NCBI RefSeq assembly: GCF_002929805.1
Contig: NZ_PJJM01000098.1
Location: forward strand, 70,024 to 134,023
From: Cryobacterium sp. Y50
Lineage (GTDB): Bacteria > Actinomycetota > Actinomycetes > Actinomycetales > Microbacteriaceae
DNA length: 64,000 nucleotides
Direction of reading: 5' to 3'
The stretch's first letter is position 1, and the number at the start of each line of letters is the position of its first letter. This document shows, one piece after another, positions 1-7,817 of this stretch. A program made the position numbers and the translations under genes. The notes beneath the pieces were generated by a model that was given only the letters and a program-made list of their open reading frames with translations, was not told the origin of the DNA and did no database searches.

Positions 1-4
1 GGAT

Positions 5-787
5 TTAAGCATTGGCCACTGTATGCGTGGTGCGAGCGACGATTGGCGTCGGGCGATTCTCGTTTCTTGAGTTCTGGATCAGGAGGGACGCCTGATCGGA
101 CCGGTAGCGATCATCGGAAGTCTCCAGAATCAGCCCTCGACGCGAACGCGTTACGCGGCGCACGCGCAAAAGAGGGGCGCCGGTCTCCACGCCCAAAAGT
201 TCCGCATCTAGCGGCGCCGCAGGAACGGCATCCACGACGTGGGTGCCCTCGTCGAGTTCGGCGCCATTATCGATTAGATACTCGTAGATCGAGCCACTGT
301 CTGTGTCGAAAGTGAGTAGCGCTTTGCCGATCGAGTCGTGGAAGGAAGAGCGCTCAATCATGGTCGGGATACCGTCGATCAGCCGCAAGCGCACGATCTC
401 GACGACAAACTCGCCTTCGGCCAGCCCCATCCGCGCCACGAGCGCGGGAGCGGCGCGTCGACGCGCAATCTCAAAGGTGCGTTGACCGGGCACCTTCCCT
501 TGGGCACGCACCCACGACGAGAACGAAAAGAAATCGTCGATGGACTGGACCAATGGTTGAGCTCGCACCCGCGGCGGACGACCCTGCGTGGTTTCGATTA
601 AACCTTCGCTGCGAAGAGTTGCCAGAGCCTGCCGAATTGGACCGCGCGAGACCCCAAACCGGGACTGCAAGTCCGATTCAGACGGTAGATCAGCGCCGAC
701 CGCAAGCGAACCGGATTCGATCTGTTCACGTAGTTCTGCGGCAATGAGGTCATGTTTTGCAAAAAGAGCGATGGAGTCTGCCGTCAT
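5..787 (-). CDS. GntR-family regulator, HutC/UTRA subgroup
   Basis: A 260-residue one-component transcription factor. Residues about 12-78 form the winged helix-turn-helix typical of GntR (PSESDLQSRFGVSRGPIRQA followed by a wing with GRPPRV). Residues about 95-235 fit a UTRA effector domain, which in this family binds a small molecule and releases DNA. The gene diverges from the FAD oxidoreductase and ABC transporter genes that follow, so it probably controls them and itself. Its own ATG lies 6 nt behind a TATACT box that overlaps the palindrome GTATATAC, which predicts autorepression of a leaderless transcript. The effector is unknown; an aminophosphonate or related amine is the best guess from context. 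Family assignment is firm, target assignment is inferred. Confidence 0.9.
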   Translation of the reverse strand: MTADSIALFAKHDLIAAELREQIESGSLAVGADLPSESDLQSRFGVSRGPIRQALATLRSEGLIETTQGRPPRVRAQPLVQSIDDFFSFSSWVRAQGKVPGQRTFEIARRRAAPALVARMGLAEGEFVVEIVRLRLIDGIPTMIERSSFHDSIGKALLTFDTDSGSIYEYLIDNGAELDEGTHVVDAVPAAPLDAELLGVETGAPLLRVRRVTRSRRGLILETSDDRYRSDQASLLIQNSRNENRPTPIVARTTHTVANA

Positions 788-802
788 TCCACCAGTATAT
801 AC
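788..802 (-). promoter_or_regulatory. Leaderless promoter and overlapping GntR operator half-site
   Basis: On the minus strand a TATACT -10 box (794-799) is followed by exactly 6 nt and then the ATG of the GntR gene. The box is embedded in the perfect palindrome GTATATAC (795-802). A HutC-type repressor bound there would block its own promoter. Confidence 0.6.
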
Positions 803-906
803 AAGTGTGTCGGCGTAGCCAGATGGAACTGCCTATTCATAAAGCTCTATGCAGATGAATGTCAAATGAACAGTTCTTTGCCATTGCCCAATTCTCTCAC
901 TTGTAT
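799..906. repeat. Inverted 9-bp repeat, candidate operator pair
   Basis: ATACAAGTG at 799-807 and its reverse complement CACTTGTAT at 898-906 flank the divergent intergenic region. Each resembles half of the HutC-family consensus CTTGTATATACAAG. The right-hand copy overlaps the proposed -10 of the oxidoreductase promoter. Two sites about 90 bp apart could support looping. Confidence 0.5.
878..906 (+). promoter_or_regulatory. Candidate promoter of the oxidoreductase/ABC operon
   Basis: TTGCCA (878-883), a 17-nt spacer and TTGTAT (901-906) make a plausible sigma-70-type promoter about 26 nt before the ATG at 932. The -10 coincides with the CACTTGTAT operator half-site, so occupancy by the GntR protein would exclude RNA polymerase. 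Confidence 0.4.
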
Positions 907-931
907 TCCCAGGTTGTGGTGTGCTTTCTGT

Positions 932-2134
932 ATGAGCAACGAAATGGCGCCAAGCGGCACCCCTGAGCACCTGACCGGCACCGTCTACGACCTGGTAATT
1001 ATTGGCGCAGGTATTGTCGGCTTGGCGCATGCATGGCATGGGGTCAGGGCAGGTTTACGAGTACACGTCGTCGAGAGAGACGAATTCGCCGTTGGAGCAT
1101 CGATTCGCAACTTCGGCCACATCGGTACCACGGCACAGTCTGGGCGTGCCCTGGAATTCGCGCTCGCTGCACGCGAGGACTGGTTGCAGGTTGCGCAAGC
1201 CGCCGGGACCCCGATAACCCAGGCGGGAACCGTGGTGATTGCGCGCACTGTCGCGGAGCTCGCCGTGCTCGAGGAGTTTCGGGCAGAGCGCGGCGATCAG
1301 GCGGTCTTACTGACTGCCGAAGAGACCGCCCAGCTCCTTGGATTCGACGCGCCCGGCGCCGTCGGAGGAGCTCATCTCGCCCTCGACCTCCGGGTGGATC
1401 CGCCTCACGCCCTTCCGGCGCTCGCTTCGTATTTGCAGACGCTGGGCGTCACGTTCAGTTATGCCACCAACGTTGGCTCGATTCAAGAGGGGATGCTGCA
1501 GACCTCCCGCGGTCCCATTCGGGCTGCTGCCGTCGTGGTTGCAGTTGGACACGACATCGATCGACTATTCCCGCAGTTGGCTGCCACGCAGCAGATCGAC
1601 CGGTGCAGGTTGCGGATGCTCGAAATCGACACTCCGCGTGGTATTCGGATCGGCCCCGCCATTCTCACCGGCCTAGGGCTACTCCGCTACGACGGCTTTG
1701 CTGCGCAGCCGAGCGCCGCCGCGGTGCGGTCAGATTTCGAGCGGCTGCGGCCGCAACTGATCGAGCAGCAGGTCAACCTGATGTTTACCCAGCGGCCGGA
1801 TGGTCGACTCATTGTTGGTGATACCCACCACCTCTCGGTGACCGAGACACCGTTCGAAGACGAGGCCAGCGACGACCTGCTGCTTGAGGAGACGCGATGC
1901 CTGTTCGGGGTCGACAGCGTTACCGTGCGGAGACGTTGGCGAGGAGTGTACGCGGCAGGCCGCGGCGACGTCTTCGTGCAGGAGCAGCCGATCCCCGGTG
2001 TCTGGGTGGCGACTGTGGCGAGTGGCATTGGTATGACCACGGCCTTCGGCTTCGCAGCCAACACCATTTCCCAACTCATCAGCACACCGCTGCAGCAGCC
2101 AATTGACGCAGCCAGATTGCCCATCCGACCATGA
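932..2134 (+). CDS. FAD-dependent oxidoreductase, TIGR03364-like (aminophosphonate-associated)
   Basis: A 400-residue DAO-type flavoprotein. The Rossmann FAD site is at the N-terminus (VIIGAGIVGLAHAW), an acidic residue ends the second strand (VVERD), and the C-terminal part carries the usual closing segment (GVWVATVASGIGMTTAFGFA). The overall pattern matches the TIGR03364 group, which is genetically linked to phosphonate transport and thought to oxidise the amine of aminophosphonates; that link is known of the family, not shown here. ATG 932 was chosen because the longer reading frame from 752 adds a poor 60-residue N-terminus lying across the promoter. The Shine-Dalgarno is weak. It ends by overlapping the start region of the binding-protein frame, so it is the first gene of a transport operon. 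Confidence 0.8.
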   Translation: MSNEMAPSGTPEHLTGTVYDLVIIGAGIVGLAHAWHGVRAGLRVHVVERDEFAVGASIRNFGHIGTTAQSGRALEFALAAREDWLQVAQAAGTPITQAGTVVIARTVAELAVLEEFRAERGDQAVLLTAEETAQLLGFDAPGAVGGAHLALDLRVDPPHALPALASYLQTLGVTFSYATNVGSIQEGMLQTSRGPIRAAAVVVAVGHDIDRLFPQLAATQQIDRCRLRMLEIDTPRGIRIGPAILTGLGLLRYDGFAAQPSAAAVRSDFERLRPQLIEQQVNLMFTQRPDGRLIVGDTHHLSVTETPFEDEASDDLLLEETRCLFGVDSVTVRRRWRGVYAAGRGDVFVQEQPIPGVWVATVASGIGMTTAFGFAANTISQLISTPLQQPIDAARLPIRP

Positions 2135-2175
2135 ACCGCGCGCGATATCCAATGTACAAGAACAGGAACCCCACC

Positions 2176-3282
2176 ATGATTCGTCGAATGCTTACCATTG
2201 CGACCGCTTCGGCGCTTGTGCTCATAACGGCGGGCTGCAGCTCGCCGTCAGGCGTGGCCAGCGGCACGGATGTCGATTGGACCACTCCGCCGGACGCGTC
2301 GAAGATCGCCGAGCAGGCCGGTGTCATCACCACCTACGGCCTTCCCGACTCGTGGGCCAACTACGGGGAACTCCTGGCCACGTTCTGCGAGCAGAACGGC
2401 GCGGACTGCACACACGCTGACACCGATATGGCCTCAAGCGAGGCCATCCAGCGCTACAACGCGGAGAAAGGCAACCCGGTCGGATTTTTTAACGACATTG
2501 GCGGACTCTGGGGGCCGGTCGCTGAAGATATCGGCGTGACATCGGGCTACCTGCCGAAGCTGGTCAGTGAGCTGGCTCCTGGGCAGTACGCCGAGACTGG
2601 CGGCTGGGTGAACAGTTTCACCGGCGTAATGGGGTACCTCGTCAACCCCGCCGTGGCCCCGGTGCCAAAGACTTGGGAAGACCTGCTCAGCGACGACTAT
2701 GCGGGGGGCAAGATCGCGTCCAGCGCTCTCATGGGACCCACCGGCGGTTCTGAGCAGGCAGCGATCCTCTCGATCGCTCTCGCCCGCGGCGGTGATGTCG
2801 GAAACCTCGACGCCGCATGGGACTACCTCAACGAGCTCTACGCCACAGGCAATATCTCGTCCGCCCCGTCGAGCCTCGACTCGCTTATTCGCGGTGAGTA
2901 CGGCATCTATCTGCAATACGACTTCAACGCCATCGCGGCAATCGAGGAGGCCGCCACGCAGGGAGTGGAACTCGTCTACGTTGTGCCGGAGGATGGCTCC
3001 ATCTACATGCCATCGTCGCTGCTCACCAACGGCTACAACACCGAGCATATGGACTTCATCAAGGGCTTCATGGATTTCACGATTAGCGATGAGGGCCAGT
3101 TGCTGTTCGCTGACTTCGGTGCACGGCCGATCCGGTACGTCAATGGTGACCTCGAGATTCCGCAGGAGCGCAAGTCACGCTGGCTCCCGGACGAGATGTT
3201 CAAGAACACCCAGGTCATCGACCCGGGTGATATCGATCCCGAGGTCTTGATCAGTGAGTATAACGAGAAGGCCAAGGGCTAG
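2176..3282 (+). CDS. ABC transporter substrate-binding lipoprotein (phosphonate/Fe-type)
   Basis: A 368-residue exported binding protein. The start at 2176 is preceded by an AGGAAC ribosome site and gives a clean lipoprotein signal: basic MIRRM, hydrophobic core, lipobox ITAGC. The mature part is a type-2 periplasmic-binding fold (SBP_bac_6-like) with the typical segments PKTWEDLLSDDYAGGKIA and a C-terminal DFGARPIRYV. Binding proteins of this kind carry iron, polyamines or 2-aminoethylphosphonate; the neighbouring oxidoreductase and phosphatase-fold hydrolase favour a phosphonate or amine ligand. Its stop codon shares one base with the GTG start of the next permease. Confidence 0.85.
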   Translation: MIRRMLTIATASALVLITAGCSSPSGVASGTDVDWTTPPDASKIAEQAGVITTYGLPDSWANYGELLATFCEQNGADCTHADTDMASSEAIQRYNAEKGNPVGFFNDIGGLWGPVAEDIGVTSGYLPKLVSELAPGQYAETGGWVNSFTGVMGYLVNPAVAPVPKTWEDLLSDDYAGGKIASSALMGPTGGSEQAAILSIALARGGDVGNLDAAWDYLNELYATGNISSAPSSLDSLIRGEYGIYLQYDFNAIAAIEEAATQGVELVYVVPEDGSIYMPSSLLTNGYNTEHMDFIKGFMDFTISDEGQLLFADFGARPIRYVNGDLEIPQERKSRWLPDEMFKNTQVIDPGDIDPEVLISEYNEKAKG

Positions 3283-4199
3283 TGAGCCCAACGCGCTCCG
3301 GGAACGCTGATAGCGGCCGGGCCCCGGCCCGGCCGCTATCAGCGCAGTCCCTCCGTGCGGGCCGGCGTTCCCGAGTCGTCGCCGCGTTACCGGCATCTCC
3401 CCTCATCTTGTTTGGGATCGCGTGCCTCGTACTTCCTCTGCTTGCGCTCGTAAAGAGCTCGCTGGAACTGCGCGCTGGCGGGATCGGATTCGACAACTTC
3501 GTTGCCGTACTCAGCTCTAGCGTCGACCGACAGGCGATCCTCGGGTCGCTGCAGTTCGCCGCCATACAGGCGCTGTTGTGCGCTGTCATTGGTACCCCGC
3601 TCGCACTGGCCATGCTCCGGCTCGGGCAGCGTGGGCGGCGCTGGTGGCTGCCGCTCATGAATGTCGCCACCAGTTTCGGCGGACCAGGCTTGGCCTTTGC
3701 CTTCCTGCTCCTTATCGGCACCAGCGGAGCAATCACCATGCTGTGGACGCAGCTTTTCGGCGGCAATCCGTTCCCATCGCTCGGTTCGATGTTCGGCCTG
3801 AACCTACTCTCCCTCTACATTCACCTGCCCATGTATGTCATTCTCTCGCTGCCGTCCTTTGGGATGCTCCGCCCCGAATGGTGGGAAGCGGCTCAGGTGT
3901 CACGGTCATCGCGCTTTCGCTATTGGCGACGTGTCGGTTTCCCGGTGATCGCGCCGTTCATTGCGGCGCATACCCTGCAGATCTTCACCTGGTCCATGGG
4001 CTCGTACGCATTGCCATACGTCGTCACCGACTCGCCCCAATCCGTGCCACTGATCACAGTGGAAATCGGACGCGACCTGCAAAGCGCCGTATTCGGCCTG
4101 GAGCGGGCGGCGACGTTCGCCGTTCTCTTAATGGTGCTGGCAATTGGAACGATGTGGCTTTACCGCACCATCCAGGAGCAAGGAGCGAAAATCTTATGA
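3282..4199 (+). CDS. ABC transporter permease subunit 1
   Basis: A 305-residue inner-membrane permease with about six transmembrane segments and the binding-protein-dependent transport fold. The EAA-like loop that contacts the ATPase is visible as WWEAAQVSRSSRFRYWRRVG. The proposed GTG start overlaps the preceding stop (TAGTG), with no other good start before the first membrane helix near residue 37. The first 36 residues are hydrophilic, and their DNA is a near-perfect 40-nt palindrome, described separately. It overlaps the second permease by ATGA, so the two are translationally coupled. Confidence 0.85.
   Translation: MSPTRSGNADSGRAPARPLSAQSLRAGRRSRVVAALPASPLILFGIACLVLPLLALVKSSLELRAGGIGFDNFVAVLSSSVDRQAILGSLQFAAIQALLCAVIGTPLALAMLRLGQRGRRWWLPLMNVATSFGGPGLAFAFLLLIGTSGAITMLWTQLFGGNPFPSLGSMFGLNLLSLYIHLPMYVILSLPSFGMLRPEWWEAAQVSRSSRFRYWRRVGFPVIAPFIAAHTLQIFTWSMGSYALPYVVTDSPQSVPLITVEIGRDLQSAVFGLERAATFAVLLMVLAIGTMWLYRTIQEQGAKIL
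3305..3344 (+). other. Perfect 19-bp GC-rich hairpin at the binding-protein/permease junction
   Basis: Left arm 3305-3323 and right arm 3326-3344 are exact reverse complements separated by CC. The arms read CGCTGATAGCGGCCGGGCC and its complement. The structure starts 23 nt after the permease start codon and 22 nt after the binding-protein stop. No U-tract follows, so it is more likely an mRNA-stability or translation-damping element than an intrinsic terminator. Confidence 0.8.
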
Positions 4200-5053
4200 G
4201 CAGCGCGATGACTGGAACGGGCAAATCGCAGCGCATTCTGCTGGGAGCAGTGGCGGTCTTCTTCGGTCTGCCCCTCGTCGTTCTCCTGCTCTTCAGCCTT
4301 GCAGACGGATGGGTGGGCACGATCCTGCCGACTGAATATACCCTCGCCAGGTGGAACACCTCCCTGTCGAGTGAGGAAGTGCTCGCCGCGGCGGGCCGCT
4401 CGTTGCTCCTCACCGTCTGTGTTGTGTTCATCGACCTGGTGCTCGTCATCCCGGCTGCCTACGTGGCGGTCGTCACCGCTGCGCGGGTTCGCCCCATCAT
4501 CCACGCGCTCGCCGTCGTGCCGTTCGCCCTGCCGTGGCTGGTCATCGCGGCCGGAATGCAATTCACCACCGCAGAAATCGCGCCAAGTCTCTTCGGCAGC
4601 TTCGGGTTGCTCACGGCCACGATTGCGGCGGCCACCTTCCCGTACCTGTACTGGGCGGTCGAGAACGCATTACTGACCAATCGGGCGCAAGAACTCTCAG
4701 AGGCGGCAGCGGTGAGCGGGGCCGGCGGACTCCACACCATAATTCGCGTGATTATCCCGTCGATCAGAACGGGCATCATGTCGGGAACTCTGCTGGTGGC
4801 GGCCTCCGCATTTGGCGAATTCGCCATCACGATGACGCTCGCAGGCGCGGCCTACGAGACCCTGCCACTCTGGGCTCTGCGCATGTTCTCGGGCCGCAAC
4901 CCGGGGGCTGGAGGAGAACTGGCCGCCATCACGTTCACGACGTTCATTGCGATGTTCGTGCTGTCGCTGCTGATCACGCGCATCGACACGCCGCGATCAA
5001 ACACTAAAGCGGCCAGGGCATTCGCTCTTGTGCCCGCAACGAAAGGAAAGTAG
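4196..5053 (+). CDS. ABC transporter permease subunit 2
   Basis: A 285-residue membrane permease, the partner of the preceding subunit. The ATG at 4196 overlaps the upstream stop in an ATGA arrangement; the much longer open frame beginning at 3578 is an overprint of permease 1. About six hydrophobic segments are visible, starting with ILLGAVAVFFGLPLVVLLLF, and the cytoplasmic coupling loop reads ELSEAAAVSGAGGLHTIIRV. The ATPase gene begins 3 nt after its stop. Confidence 0.85.
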   Translation: MSSAMTGTGKSQRILLGAVAVFFGLPLVVLLLFSLADGWVGTILPTEYTLARWNTSLSSEEVLAAAGRSLLLTVCVVFIDLVLVIPAAYVAVVTAARVRPIIHALAVVPFALPWLVIAAGMQFTTAEIAPSLFGSFGLLTATIAAATFPYLYWAVENALLTNRAQELSEAAAVSGAGGLHTIIRVIIPSIRTGIMSGTLLVAASAFGEFAITMTLAGAAYETLPLWALRMFSGRNPGAGGELAAITFTTFIAMFVLSLLITRIDTPRSNTKAARAFALVPATKGK

Positions 5054-5055
5054 CA

Positions 5056-6162
5056 GTGGGAACTGTTTCGCTTGATCACGTGACAAAGGCTTATGGCGGC
5101 AACGTCGTATTGAATGACGTATCGCTCAACATCGAAGACGGGGAATTCGTGTCGCTCCTCGGGCCTTCCGGCTGTGGCAAGACCACCCTGTTGCGTGCGG
5201 TCGCCGGGCTGCACGGCATCGAGGGTGGCCGCATCCTCATCGACGGCGCCGATGTGACGACGCTGCCCCCTCAACAACGCCCGATCGGAATGGTTTTCCA
5301 GCAGTACTCCCTGTTTCCCAATATGAGCGTGCGACAGAATATTGCGTTTCCACTCACCGTCATGCGCACTACGCGCGCGCAGATCGAGTCCCGAGTTGAC
5401 GAGATGGTCGAACTTATCGACCTAAAGAAGCATGAGCACAAGCGGCCGAATCAGCTGTCGGGCGGCCAGCAGCAGCGGGTCGCGCTCGCCCGCGCGCTTG
5501 CCCCGCAGCCTCGAGTGCTGCTGCTCGACGAACCCTTGAGTGCCCTAGACGCGCTCGTACGCACCAGGCTTCGCGACCAATTACGAGCCATCCAGCGCGC
5601 GGTGGGGATCACGACAATTTTTGTGACTCATGACCAGTCGGAGGCACTCGCTATTTCGGACAAGGTCGTGCTGATGCGGCAGGGCGAGATCGAGCAAGTC
5701 GACACGCCGGAGGGAATTTACTTGAAGCCGCGCACGAAGCATGCAGCGAAGTTCATCGGCTCGCGCTCGGTCGTGAAGGTCGAGGCGAACGCCGGACTGC
5801 TCGAATGGCACGGACTATTTGAGATCGACTCGCCAGTAGTAGATGGCACGAGGGTGCAGTGCACTTTTCGCAGTGAAGACGTTTTCGTTCAGTTACCGGG
5901 GGAAGACGCGAGCGGGGTGGCGGCGCGCGTCGACGTGATGATCTTCCTCGGGGCGACGAGCACGCTGCAGCTGACACTCTGTGGGCAGGCGGACTCAGTC
6001 GAAGTTCACCAGGTCGTTGCACAGGTCCCCGCGAAGGTGGCGCGCAGACTCGTCGAGGGTGACATGGTTGTCATTTTGGTGAGATCTGAAGACGTCACGG
6101 TATTCGTGGACGGCACTCTCATGGACAGGGCGGCGTCACTTCTGGCGGTCAGCCATGTCTGA
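5056..6162 (+). CDS. ABC transporter ATP-binding protein (phosphonate/Fe/polyamine type)
   Basis: A 368-residue ATPase that powers the two permeases above. Walker A GPSGCGKTT lies near residue 36, the Q-loop at VFQQYSLF, the signature at [15 protein letters not shown], Walker B at [12 protein letters not shown] and the switch histidine in FVTHDQSEA. The C-terminal 130 residues fit a TOBE-like regulatory domain. The GTG start at 5056 follows AAAGGAAAG. The 3' end overlaps the hydrolase gene by 8 nt, extending the operon. Confidence 0.9.
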   Translation: MGTVSLDHVTKAYGGNVVLNDVSLNIEDGEFVSLLGPSGCGKTTLLRAVAGLHGIEGGRILIDGADVTTLPPQQRPIGMVFQQYSLFPNMSVRQNIAFPLTVMRTTRAQIESRVDEMVELIDLKKHEHKRPNQLSGGQQQRVALARALAPQPRVLLLDEPLSALDALVRTRLRDQLRAIQRAVGITTIFVTHDQSEALAISDKVVLMRQGEIEQVDTPEGIYLKPRTKHAAKFIGSRSVVKVEANAGLLEWHGLFEIDSPVVDGTRVQCTFRSEDVFVQLPGEDASGVAARVDVMIFLGATSTLQLTLCGQADSVEVHQVVAQVPAKVARRLVEGDMVVILVRSEDVTVFVDGTLMDRAASLLAVSHV

Positions 6163-7051
6163 GACGCCGACACAATCCCCGCACAGGCTGCTCCTCGTCG
6201 GGATCGACGGTGTACGGCTCGACATGCTCACGCGCATCCCTACTCCGGCTCTCGATCGCGTCACTGCGAGCGGTTTCCTTGCCACGCCGCTGGTGGACCC
6301 ACGCAACATCACGGTCTCCGGGCCAATGTGGGCCACCGTCTTGAGCGGCCTATGGAGCGACGAACACGGTGTGGTGTGCAATGAGCGGCCGCCCGACGAC
6401 GGCATCCATGCGCCAGATTTCCTGTCGCGCATCCTCCAGCGGCAGCCAGACTCAAAGCTCTTTGCCGCAGTGTCCTGGGCTCCTCTGGCGAGCCGGGCCG
6501 GATGTGGCCCACTCATCAATCCTGAAACGGCCGAATGTTTCGTGGCCGATTGCGGCTCTGAGACGGTCGACGATTACATCCGTGCGGATGCGGCGGTCGA
6601 GGAATATTCTGTCCGTCGCCTCGCCGACGAGCCAGTCCGCGCCGCGTTCGTCTACTTTGGCGAGGCCGACGAGGCGTGCCATGAGTTCGGGATGGGTGAT
6701 GAGTATGAGACTGCGATTCGTCGCTGCGATGCACATCTCGGCAAGCTCCTCAATGCTATTGAGGCCCGACCTGACAGCGACGAGTGGATTGTGATTGTCA
6801 CGACCGACCATGGCCATGTGGATGCAGGCGGGCACGGTGGCGACAGCCTTGTTGAGCGGCAGGTCTGGATTGCGTGCTCGGAGCCGAGTTTGGAGTACGA
6901 GCTTCGTGATTCCGCCACGATCGCGTCCGTCGCAGTTCGGGTCACGACCGGTTCTCGGGCAGCGTGGCCAGCAGGCCAGTCGGCTATGGCTTGCTCCGAT
7001 AGTTCTCGCCTGACGCCAAGTGTCCCGGCGTCCAGGGCGCGCCGATCGTGA
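6155..7051 (+). CDS. Alkaline-phosphatase-superfamily hydrolase, probably frameshifted at its 3' end
   Basis: A 298-residue nucleotide pyrophosphatase/phosphodiesterase-like enzyme. Metal and nucleophile motifs are present: the N-terminal Asp in VGIDGVRLDML, the nucleophile region ITVSGPMWATVLSG, the Asp/His pair in GEADEACHEFG, and the DH and H ligands in TTDHGHVDAGGHGG. Members hydrolyse phosphoesters or phosphonates; with the upstream oxidase and importer a role in releasing phosphate from a phosphonate product is inferred. The last 40 residues are low in GC at third positions and unlike an enzyme C-terminus. The -1 frame instead reads GHDRFSGSVASRPVGYGLLR and stops at 7002, so a one-base loss near 6935-6945 is likely. 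Confidence 0.75.
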   Translation: MSETPTQSPHRLLLVGIDGVRLDMLTRIPTPALDRVTASGFLATPLVDPRNITVSGPMWATVLSGLWSDEHGVVCNERPPDDGIHAPDFLSRILQRQPDSKLFAAVSWAPLASRAGCGPLINPETAECFVADCGSETVDDYIRADAAVEEYSVRRLADEPVRAAFVYFGEADEACHEFGMGDEYETAIRRCDAHLGKLLNAIEARPDSDEWIVIVTTDHGHVDAGGHGGDSLVERQVWIACSEPSLEYELRDSATIASVAVRVTTGSRAAWPAGQSAMACSDSSRLTPSVPASRARRS

Positions 7052-7158
7052 TCAACCTTGTTGGGCGCGACGTGCGCTGCCGTGGTGGAGGTCCGTTCGA
7101 TGACGGTGGCGAGATTGTCGGCATCCCAGAAGGTACCGCGTCGCTCGGGATGGTGTCC
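7003..7158 (+). pseudogene. Possible coding remnant downstream of the hydrolase
   Basis: The same frame as the restored hydrolase tail stays open for 51 codons after the TAG at 7000-7002, with about three quarters G or C at third positions and a glycine-rich stretch (RGGGPFDDGGEIVGIPEG). It has no start signal and no family I recognise. It may be the worn remains of a gene, or chance. The rest of the gap up to 7238 shows nothing I can name. Confidence 0.2.
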
Positions 7159-7238
7159 TGAAGTATTCCGTGAAGGCGTCGCGCACGAGATCGCACTCTC
7201 GCCTCACTGGGTGCTTGATCCAGTTCCATGCACCGCGA

Positions 7239-7817
7239 TCACGGGCCAGTCGGCAGCAGAATGGCCCGTTGGAGGCCGCCGAGATATAGGAGTGGTGAGA
7301 CGTAACGCCCATGCAGGCGTACCCCGAAGTGCAGACAGCTCGGTGGGCAGTGTCCGCCAGCTGCCACCGTGCCAATCTGCCGCCCAGCCAGCACCCGGTC
7401 GCCGACTGCCACGAGCGCCTGTACCGGCTCCACCGTTGTGATCACATCATCGGCCTGGGTGATCGAGAGCACCGGTCGATCAACGACCACGCCGACGAAC
7501 GACACGACGCCATCGTGCGGAGCCAGCACGGTCTCGCCCGACTGCGCCGCCAGGTCGATGCCGCGATGACCGGCGGCATACGGCGACACCGGCGCAACGA
7601 ACGGGGCGATCATTCGGTGCGGCTCGGGGAGCGGCCAGCGCCACCCATCCGCTGCCGCAGTAGCGACCGTCCGAAGTTCCGCGCTCGCCGCGGGACACGA
7701 ACTGATGAGAAGAATCAGCACCATTAAAACGGATGCCGTCAGCCTGCGAGTGTGAATACGGCCCGTCCGAACGTTCCCCGCTAAAAGTTGCACCATCGGA
7801 CCGCGTACAGTCTGCAT
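7239..7817 (-). CDS. Secreted M23-family (LytM-like) metallopeptidase
   Basis: A 192-residue exported cell-wall hydrolase-like protein encoded divergently from rpsB, its usual place in Actinobacteria. The ATG at 7817 has AAGG upstream and yields a signal sequence (RRLTASVLMVLILLISSC then an AxA site). The M23 zinc site HRGID is present. The second motif reads CLHFG rather than HLHF, so the first, catalytic histidine of HxH is a cysteine while the zinc-binding histidine is kept. A longer frame to 7967 would add a non-secretory leader and is less likely. Peptidoglycan cleavage is the family role; activity of this variant is uncertain. Confidence 0.8.
   Translation of the reverse strand: MQTVRGPMVQLLAGNVRTGRIHTRRLTASVLMVLILLISSCPAASAELRTVATAAADGWRWPLPEPHRMIAPFVAPVSPYAAGHRGIDLAAQSGETVLAPHDGVVSFVGVVVDRPVLSITQADDVITTVEPVQALVAVGDRVLAGRQIGTVAAGGHCPPSCLHFGVRLHGRYVSPLLYLGGLQRAILLPTGP

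Noticed and set aside
3305..3344. The large hairpin as a Rho-independent terminator
   Set aside because: It has no U-tract and lies within the permease coding region of an otherwise tightly packed operon.
7058..7727. Plus-strand frames across the M23 gene
   Set aside because: Arg/Ser/Pro-rich, no ribosome sites, and opposite a secreted protein with clear motifs.
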